From an uncultured Tabrizicola sp. (GTDB lineage Bacteria > Pseudomonadota > Alphaproteobacteria > Rhodobacterales > Rhodobacteraceae): a DNA stretch of 7,578 nt. Position 1 is the first letter of the stretch. Each line of letters begins with the position of its first letter. The DNA lies in contig CALLZQ010000455.1 in the NCBI GenBank assembly GCA_937858255.1, positions 1 to 7,578 of the forward strand. The letters run 5' to 3'. A model generated the notes under the pieces. That model saw only the letters and a list, made by a program, of their open reading frames with translations, made no database searches and was not told the origin of the DNA. Positions 1 through 7,578 of this stretch are shown here, one piece after another. The position numbers and the translations under genes are program-made.

Positions 1-3901
<3,901 letters not shown>

Positions 3902-3928
3902 GGGCCGCTCTCCGGTCTGGTATGTTCG

Positions 3929-3966
3929 TTAACGAGTGTGCGGATCAATGGTTAATCTGCGGTTAC
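3929..3966 (-). promoter_or_regulatory. Probable CtrA binding sites upstream of ctrA
   Basis: The gap between sciP and ctrA contains TTAA at 3952-3955, seven bases, then TTAC at 3963-3966: the CtrA consensus TTAA-N7-TTAA with one mismatch. The same TTAA read on the minus strand gives TTAACCAT (3948-3955), which matches a half-site form reported for Caulobacter CtrA promoters. A further TTAA lies at 3929-3932 inside GTTAAC, 23 bases away, about two helical turns. The box is 51-65 bases upstream of the ctrA start codon. I cannot place a convincing -35/-10 pair here, so whether binding activates or represses is unknown. Confidence 0.55.
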
Positions 3967-3993
3967 TCTGCCAGAGAGCGACGAAAATACAAT

Positions 3994-4272
3994 CTAAAGT
4001 TGTCTATATTTTTGAATGAGGGTGACTTTCAGCCCGGCCTCCCCGTGCTTTTCCCCCGCGGCCCGCCACAGGGTAAACTCTTCCTCGGACAGGGCATAGC
4101 GTTCCCGGGCCTCGGATTCGGTGATCAGCCCATGCACCACCGCCTTGACCACAATCGCCTTTCGGCTGGCCCCCCAGCGGCGGGTTTTCGGATCGGGCAG
4201 ATCCGCCCGCGTCAGGATCGAGCCATCGGGCAGCGTCACCTGCCGGGGTCCATCTACGCGCTTGAGATACAT
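3994..4272 (-). CDS. sciP: CtrA inhibitor SciP (DUF1153 small helix-turn-helix protein)
   Basis: SciP is a small alphaproteobacterial protein that, in Caulobacter, binds CtrA and stops it recruiting RNA polymerase, which limits CtrA-activated genes (including ctrA itself) to part of the cell cycle. The 92-residue product shows the DUF1153 pattern: an N-terminal strand segment with VTLPDGS and LTRADLP, then RRWGASRKAIVVKAV (31-45) and a helix-turn-helix-like stretch to about residue 72 (GLITESEARERYALSEEEF), ending GLKVTLIQKYRQL. The sequence and its position beside ctrA both support the name. I choose the ATG at 4272 (MYLKRVDGP), which fits the family's N-terminus and has AAGGGA about 10 bases upstream; an in-frame ATG at 4296 would add eight residues (MRSRDDSW) and has no clear ribosome site. 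It is divergent from mnmA. Confidence 0.88.
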   Translation of the reverse strand: MYLKRVDGPRQVTLPDGSILTRADLPDPKTRRWGASRKAIVVKAVVHGLITESEARERYALSEEEFTLWRAAGEKHGEAGLKVTLIQKYRQL

Positions 4273-4322
4273 CCAACTGTCATCCCTTGACCTCATGTTC
4301 AGAGGACTCTGCGGGATCGCGT

Positions 4323-4337
4323 TTAATCGAAGGTGAA
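4323..4337. promoter_or_regulatory. CtrA-like box in the sciP-mnmA divergent region
   Basis: TTAA at 4323-4326 is followed by seven bases and TGAA at 4334-4337, one mismatch from TTAA-N7-TTAA. It lies about 50 bases upstream of the chosen sciP start and 20 bases upstream of the mnmA -35 element. Regulation of sciP by CtrA is known in Caulobacter, so a role on the sciP side is more likely than on mnmA. One-mismatch matches occur by chance, so this is tentative. The rest of the 138-base divergent gap holds the mnmA promoter; I cannot identify a clear sigma-70 promoter for sciP. Confidence 0.35.
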
Positions 4338-4356
4338 CCCAGAGGCGTTTCGGGGG

Positions 4357-4384
4357 TTGAGAGTATCGCGCATTTTCCTATATT
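4357..4384 (+). promoter_or_regulatory. Sigma-70-like promoter of mnmA
   Basis: TTGAGA at 4357-4362 and TATATT at 4379-4384 are separated by 16 bases and resemble a housekeeping -35/-10 pair. Transcription would begin near 4391, giving a leader of about 20 bases that includes GGAAAGG (4397-4403), seven bases before the mnmA ATG. This also argues against the in-frame upstream ATG at 4333, which would lie before the promoter. Confidence 0.55.
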
Positions 4385-4410
4385 CCGCCCCATTCCGGAA
4401 AGGTTGCGTC

Positions 4411-5547
4411 ATGCTTGACCAAAGGTTGAACTCGCTGGGGCTGCCCAAGCCCCCCTCTGAGACGCGCGTGGTCGTGGCCATGTCGGGGGGCGTCGACAGC
4501 AGCGTTGTCGCCGCCATGCTGGCCGAAGAGGGCTATGACGTGGTGGGCGTCACGCTGCAACTTTATGACCACGGGGCAGCCCTGGCGAAAAAGGGGGCCT
4601 GCTGTGCGGGACGTGACATTCACGATGCGCGGCGGGTGGCGGAAACCATGGGGTTCCCGCATTATGTCCTCGACTATGAAAACACCTTTCGTGAGGCGGT
4701 GATCGAGGAATTCGCCGATGCCTATCTGGCGGGGGCGACACCGGTGCCCTGCATCCGCCGCAATGAGGGGGTGGAGTTCAAGGATCTTCTGGCCACTGCC
4801 AAGGATCTGGAGGCCGATTGCATGGCCACCGGGCATTATATCCAGCGCAAGCCGGGAGTGATGGGGCCGGAACTGCATTCGGCGGCAGATCCGAACCGGG
4901 ACCAGAGCTACTTCCTGTTCTCGACCACGCCCGAGCAACTGTCTTATCTGCGCTTTCCGCTGGGTCATCTGGCCTCCAAGGCCGAGACGCGGGCGCTGGC
5001 CGCGAAATACGGGTTGCCGGTCGCGGACAAGCCCGACAGTCAGGACATCTGTTTCGTCCCCAATGGCAACTATGCGGCCGTGATCGAAAAGCTGCGGCCC
5101 GGGGCGGCGGATCCGGGTGACATCGTCGATCTGGCGGGCAATGTGCTGGGCCAGCATCGCGGGGTCATCCATTACACCATCGGGCAGCGCAAGGGCCTCG
5201 GGATCGGCGGGCTGGGCGATCCCTTGTATGTGGTGCGGCTGGATCCTGAGACGCGGCGCGTCATTGTCGGGCCGAAAGAGTCCCTCGCGACCCGGATCAT
5301 CCCGGTGCGGGAAATCAACTGGCTGGGCGATGCGCCGTTTGAGAGCCAACCGGAATGGCATCTGAACGTCAAGGTCCGCTCCACCCGCCCGCCGCGTCCT
5401 GCGGTGATCCGGCCCCTCTCGGCCACCGAGGCTGAGGTCGAGCTTCTGGATCCCGAGGATGGGGTCAGCGCCGGGCAGGCCTGCGTCTTCTATGCCCCCG
5501 AGGGCGGCCGCATTTTCGGCGGCGGCTGGATCTGGCGCGGGCGGTAG
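4411..5547 (+). CDS. mnmA: tRNA-specific 2-thiouridylase MnmA, with Arg at the usual catalytic Cys position
   Basis: MnmA adenylates and then thiolates C2 of the wobble uridine (U34) in tRNAs for Lys, Glu and Gln, with sulfur delivered from cysteine desulfurase. The 378-residue product has family length and order. The N-terminal ATP-pyrophosphatase domain carries the PP-loop MSGGVDSSV (24-32), followed by the alphaproteobacterial [15 protein letters not shown] block (64-78) and ATGHY. The [12 protein letters not shown] block (210-221) contains the second active-site cysteine (Cys214), and a central beta domain with [11 protein letters not shown] plus a C-terminal barrel with RSTRPPRP follow. 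The oddity is at 111-123: [13 protein letters not shown]. The family expects PCIRCN here, and the cysteine aligned with E. coli Cys102 is Arg117 (CGC at 4759-4761), one base from TGC. Cys114 remains nearby. The start at 4411 is supported by GGAAAGG. It has its own promoter and converges on lpxB. Confidence 0.94.
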   Translation: MLDQRLNSLGLPKPPSETRVVVAMSGGVDSSVVAAMLAEEGYDVVGVTLQLYDHGAALAKKGACCAGRDIHDARRVAETMGFPHYVLDYENTFREAVIEEFADAYLAGATPVPCIRRNEGVEFKDLLATAKDLEADCMATGHYIQRKPGVMGPELHSAADPNRDQSYFLFSTTPEQLSYLRFPLGHLASKAETRALAAKYGLPVADKPDSQDICFVPNGNYAAVIEKLRPGAADPGDIVDLAGNVLGQHRGVIHYTIGQRKGLGIGGLGDPLYVVRLDPETRRVIVGPKESLATRIIPVREINWLGDAPFESQPEWHLNVKVRSTRPPRPAVIRPLSATEAEVELLDPEDGVSAGQACVFYAPEGGRIFGGGWIWRGR

Positions 5548-5567
5548 ACCGGGGCGTCAGGCCCGGT
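5548..5567. terminator. Possible bidirectional terminator between mnmA and lpxB
   Basis: The 23-base gap between the two converging genes holds a perfect 6-base inverted repeat, ACCGGG (5548-5553) and CCCGGT (5562-5567), with an 8-base loop. Its placement directly after both stop codons suits a shared terminator. The stem is short and only TTCT follows on the plus strand, so termination would be weak or would need another factor. Confidence 0.35.
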
Positions 5568-5570
5568 TCT

Positions 5571-7091
5571 TCAGGTGCGGTTCAGGCGCTCGCTCAGCAA
5601 TTGCGCGGCCATGGTGGGCAGGGTCAAGTGGCGGGCGATGAAACCCACCCGCTCGGGCGTGAAATAGCCCGGCACATCCAAGAGATTCAGCGTTGCGCCG
5701 ATCTCGCCGCGCAGGATCACCGGCATGTTGACCACTGATCCAAGGCCCAGAGAGCCGATCAGTTCATGGTCAGGAAAAACCGCCGCGATCTCGGCCAGTG
5801 TATTGGCCACAAAGGTCTCGCGCCGCGCCAAGACCACCTCGGTCCAGCGGTTCGGCTCGACGATCTTGACGCCAGAGACCGGGTATTCCGCCGGATGGCT
5901 GGTATAGCTGCGCCGGGCAAGGCGGCCCTGATCCTCGACCGTGGTCACGGTGAAAAGACGCGCGCCAACCGTCGCAACGGCCAGCCGATGCAGGGCCGCA
6001 ACCGGCGCCTCACCCCCCTTGCCCAGACGCTCCATGGTCAGGCGCCTCGCCTCGGCCTGCGGCCCCGGCCCCTCGGCCAGCAGACGCAGCACCTCGGGCG
6101 CGATCAGATCGGCGCGGCAGCGCTCGCCGATGAATTCCGGGACGGCCCGCGTCTCGGACACAAGGTTGACCAGCGTCACCGTGTCGATCAGGGCGGCACA
6201 CCGCATCAGCCATAGCGTGAGCGGGTGCATGTCATAGGCGATGACCATCGGGCAATCATTGGCCGCCAGTTCAAGTGACACGGTGCCCGAGGCCGCGATG
6301 GCGACATCGGCCATGGCAAAGGCCGCGCGTTTTTCGGCCGGGTCGCGGATGATTTGCGGCCTTATCGGCCATTTATCCGACAGTTCCGCCACGAGATCGG
6401 CCACACCGCGCACGGTGGGCAGGGCCACGCGCGCGGTTGGGTGGGCCTCTTTGATCTGCGCCAGCACCTGCCCCAACACCGGGGCAAGGCGCGTGACCTC
6501 GCCCCGCCGCGACCCTGGCAGGGCGAGGATCAGCGGCCCCTCCCCGGCCATCAGGGCGCGTTCTTCGGGCGTGGCAAGCGGTTCGGCCACGACCGGATGG
6601 CCGACGAAATCGCAGCTCATCCCGGCGGCGGTCATATAGGGCGGCTCAAACGGCAAGAGCGCCAGCACATGATCAATGACCCGCGCCATTTTCGCCGCAC
6701 GACCGGGGCGCCAGGCCCAGACCGAGGGCGCAACGTAGTGAATGGTTTTTAACGCTGGCTGGGCGGATTTGACGATGGAGGCCACGCGCAGGCAGAAATC
6801 GGGGCTGTCGATGGTGATCATCGCCGCCGGTTTGGCGGCAAGAGCGGCTGCGGCCGCCTCAGCGATTCGGCGTTTTAGGTGGAAGTATTTCGGCAGCACC
6901 TCGGCAATGCCCATGACCGAAAGCTCTTCCATCGGGAAGAGGCTTTGCAGCCCCTGATCCTGCATCAAGGGGCCGCCGACGCCGGTAAAGGTGACTTCAG
7001 GATTGAGGGCGCGGAGGCCCGCCATCAGCGCAGCCCCCAGCCGGTCGCCCGAGGGTTCGCCCGCGATCAGGAAAAGCCTCAGCGCGCCCAC
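5571..7091 (-). CDS. lpxB: Lipid A disaccharide synthase LpxB with an extra C-terminal GAF-like domain
   Basis: LpxB (glycosyltransferase family 19, peripheral on the inner membrane) condenses UDP-2,3-diacylglucosamine with lipid X to form the lipid A disaccharide. Residues 1 to about 363 are a full LpxB: LIAGEPSGD (8-16), TGVGG, IDSPDFCLRV (94-103), YVAPSVWAWRPGR (119-131), FVGHPVV (162-168), LALPGSRRGEV (189-199), AASGTVSLELA (266-276) and the end region NLVSETRAVPEF and MERLGKGG (353-360). LpxB proteins are usually about 380-390 residues and stop shortly after this point; here the frame runs on to residue 506. The extra part (about 364-506: LFTVTTVE, YTSHPAEYPVSG, FVANTLAEIAAVFPDHELI, GSVVNMPVIL, TLNLLDVPGYFTPERV) matches the pattern of small Rhodobacterales GAF-domain proteins. 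It has no cysteines, so a free-methionine-sulfoxide-reductase activity is unlikely. The start is GTG at 7091, overlapping the lpxI stop by 13 bases; no ribosome site is visible, so coupling to lpxI is likely. Confidence 0.93.
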   Translation of the reverse strand: MGALRLFLIAGEPSGDRLGAALMAGLRALNPEVTFTGVGGPLMQDQGLQSLFPMEELSVMGIAEVLPKYFHLKRRIAEAAAAALAAKPAAMITIDSPDFCLRVASIVKSAQPALKTIHYVAPSVWAWRPGRAAKMARVIDHVLALLPFEPPYMTAAGMSCDFVGHPVVAEPLATPEERALMAGEGPLILALPGSRRGEVTRLAPVLGQVLAQIKEAHPTARVALPTVRGVADLVAELSDKWPIRPQIIRDPAEKRAAFAMADVAIAASGTVSLELAANDCPMVIAYDMHPLTLWLMRCAALIDTVTLVNLVSETRAVPEFIGERCRADLIAPEVLRLLAEGPGPQAEARRLTMERLGKGGEAPVAALHRLAVATVGARLFTVTTVEDQGRLARRSYTSHPAEYPVSGVKIVEPNRWTEVVLARRETFVANTLAEIAAVFPDHELIGSLGLGSVVNMPVILRGEIGATLNLLDVPGYFTPERVGFIARHLTLPTMAAQLLSERLNRT

Positions 7092-7578
7092 AGAAACAGG
7101 CCAGCAGCTTCGGCGGCGGCGATCATGGCGGGGCGGTCAAGGCAGATGACGCCGCCCGCCTGCCAGGCGATGCCGCCAAGGCCCGCTTTTGCGGCGGCGG
7201 CAACGGTGGCGGGGCCGATGGTGGGCAGGTCGATGCGCAGATCCTGGGCGGGCTTCGGGGCCTTGTAGAACAGCCCACGCCCGCGTGCCGGATCGGGGCG
7301 GAGCGTTTGCGGCAGCATTGCCACCCCGGCCAGCATCGCGTCGGTTCCCGGCAGCGCCTCGGCGGCAAGGCAGAGACCCTGGACGACGACACAGCCCTGC
7401 CCCACATCCGCCGCCCCAAGCGCCGCAACAATGGTCTCGGCGCGGGCGGCATCCTTGCGGTCCTGTTCGGTCAGGGTGCCGGTCAACAGCCCCTCACCCG
7501 GAACCAGATCGGGGGCGATCTCGGCCGTGCCCTTGATGGCAAATCCCGCCTCTTCGAACAGGCCGATGACGGCCCGCA
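7079..7578 (-). CDS. lpxI: UDP-2,3-diacylglucosamine pyrophosphatase LpxI, C-terminal part
   Basis: LpxI hydrolyses UDP-2,3-diacylglucosamine to lipid X and UMP. It replaces LpxH in alphaproteobacteria and feeds LpxB. The visible 165 residues are the C-terminal catalytic domain (DUF1009/LpxI_C) of a protein that is usually about 275 residues, so roughly the first 110 are beyond the right edge. Recognisable family blocks are GFAIKGTAEIAPDLVPGEG near the window edge, QDRKDAARAETIVAALGAADVGQ, the conserved ALPGTDAML (family EGTDAM), FYKAPKPAQDLRIDLPTIGP and the terminal GLGGIAWQAGGVICLDRPAM. The acidic residues in these blocks are kept. The gene ends in TGA at 7079-7081, inside the start of lpxB. 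In relatives lpxA, fabZ and lpxD often lie upstream, which cannot be checked here. Confidence 0.92.
   Translation of the reverse strand, partial: RAVIGLFEEAGFAIKGTAEIAPDLVPGEGLLTGTLTEQDRKDAARAETIVAALGAADVGQGCVVVQGLCLAAEALPGTDAMLAGVAMLPQTLRPDPARGRGLFYKAPKPAQDLRIDLPTIGPATVAAAAKAGLGGIAWQAGGVICLDRPAMIAAAEAAGLFLWAR

Noticed and set aside
4305..4309. GANTC (CcrM methylation) site in the sciP-mnmA gap
   Set aside because: GANTC is expected by chance every few hundred bases and occurs within coding sequence nearby as well (3829-3833, 4115-4119), so this one carries little weight on its own.
4333..4410. Extended mnmA start at 4333
   Set aside because: The extra 26 codons span the apparent promoter and lie upstream of the predicted transcription start; the ATG at 4411 has a good ribosome site and suits the family length.
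4378..5361. Minus-strand open frame of 327 codons opposite mnmA
   Set aside because: It lies wholly antisense to mnmA, its composition is that of a mirror frame, and no domain is recognisable.
5571..6035. Separate GAF gene starting at the internal ATG at 6035
   Set aside because: That ATG encodes the Met of MERLGKGG, part of the conserved LpxB end region, has no good ribosome site, and there is no stop between the two domains, so a fusion is the simpler reading.

Overview
The window reads as a GC-rich alphaproteobacterial chromosome, most likely Rhodobacterales (Rhodobacter/Paracoccus-type). The clues are the cell-cycle regulator CtrA next to the small CtrA-inhibitor SciP (DUF1153), lipid A synthesis through LpxI (not LpxH) next to LpxB, the alphaproteobacterial form of MnmA, and strong GC bias at third codon positions. 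It is dense housekeeping DNA. I see no insertion sequence, prophage, CRISPR array, tRNA or rRNA, and no gap between genes longer than about 140 bases.

Layout. Bases 1-83 are almost pure C and G runs that interrupt recG just after its Walker A motif; they look like failed base calling at a contig edge. From there to 4272 four genes are all on the minus strand, transcribed right to left: sciP (3994-4272), ctrA (3194-3901), ligA (1021-3138) and recG (5' part, 84-1024). LigA and recG overlap by ATGA. A GC-rich inverted repeat lies in the 55-base gap between ctrA and ligA. The 92-base gap upstream of ctrA carries a near-consensus CtrA box, which suggests autoregulation. MnmA (4411-5547) is alone on the plus strand with its own sigma-70-like promoter, divergent from sciP; a second CtrA-like box sits in the shared upstream region. 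MnmA converges on a minus-strand lipid A pair, lpxI (7079-7578, C-terminal part) followed by lpxB (5571-7091), which overlap by 13 bases.

How the genes relate. SciP and CtrA form one control unit: CtrA is the master transcription factor and SciP binds it and blocks activation. LigA and RecG (nick sealing, fork rescue) lie downstream on the same strand and may receive ctrA read-through. LpxI and LpxB are consecutive steps of lipid A synthesis: LpxI makes lipid X and LpxB condenses it with UDP-2,3-diacylglucosamine. MnmA makes the 2-thio group of wobble uridine in tRNAs.

Two things stand out. LpxB is 506 residues, about 120 longer than usual, because a complete GAF-like domain is fused in frame to its C-terminus. 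MnmA has Arg where the family has its catalytic Cys (PCIRRN where PCIRCN is expected), although the second active-site Cys is present. No wholly new multi-gene system is evident; the LpxB-GAF fusion is the best candidate for undescribed biology.
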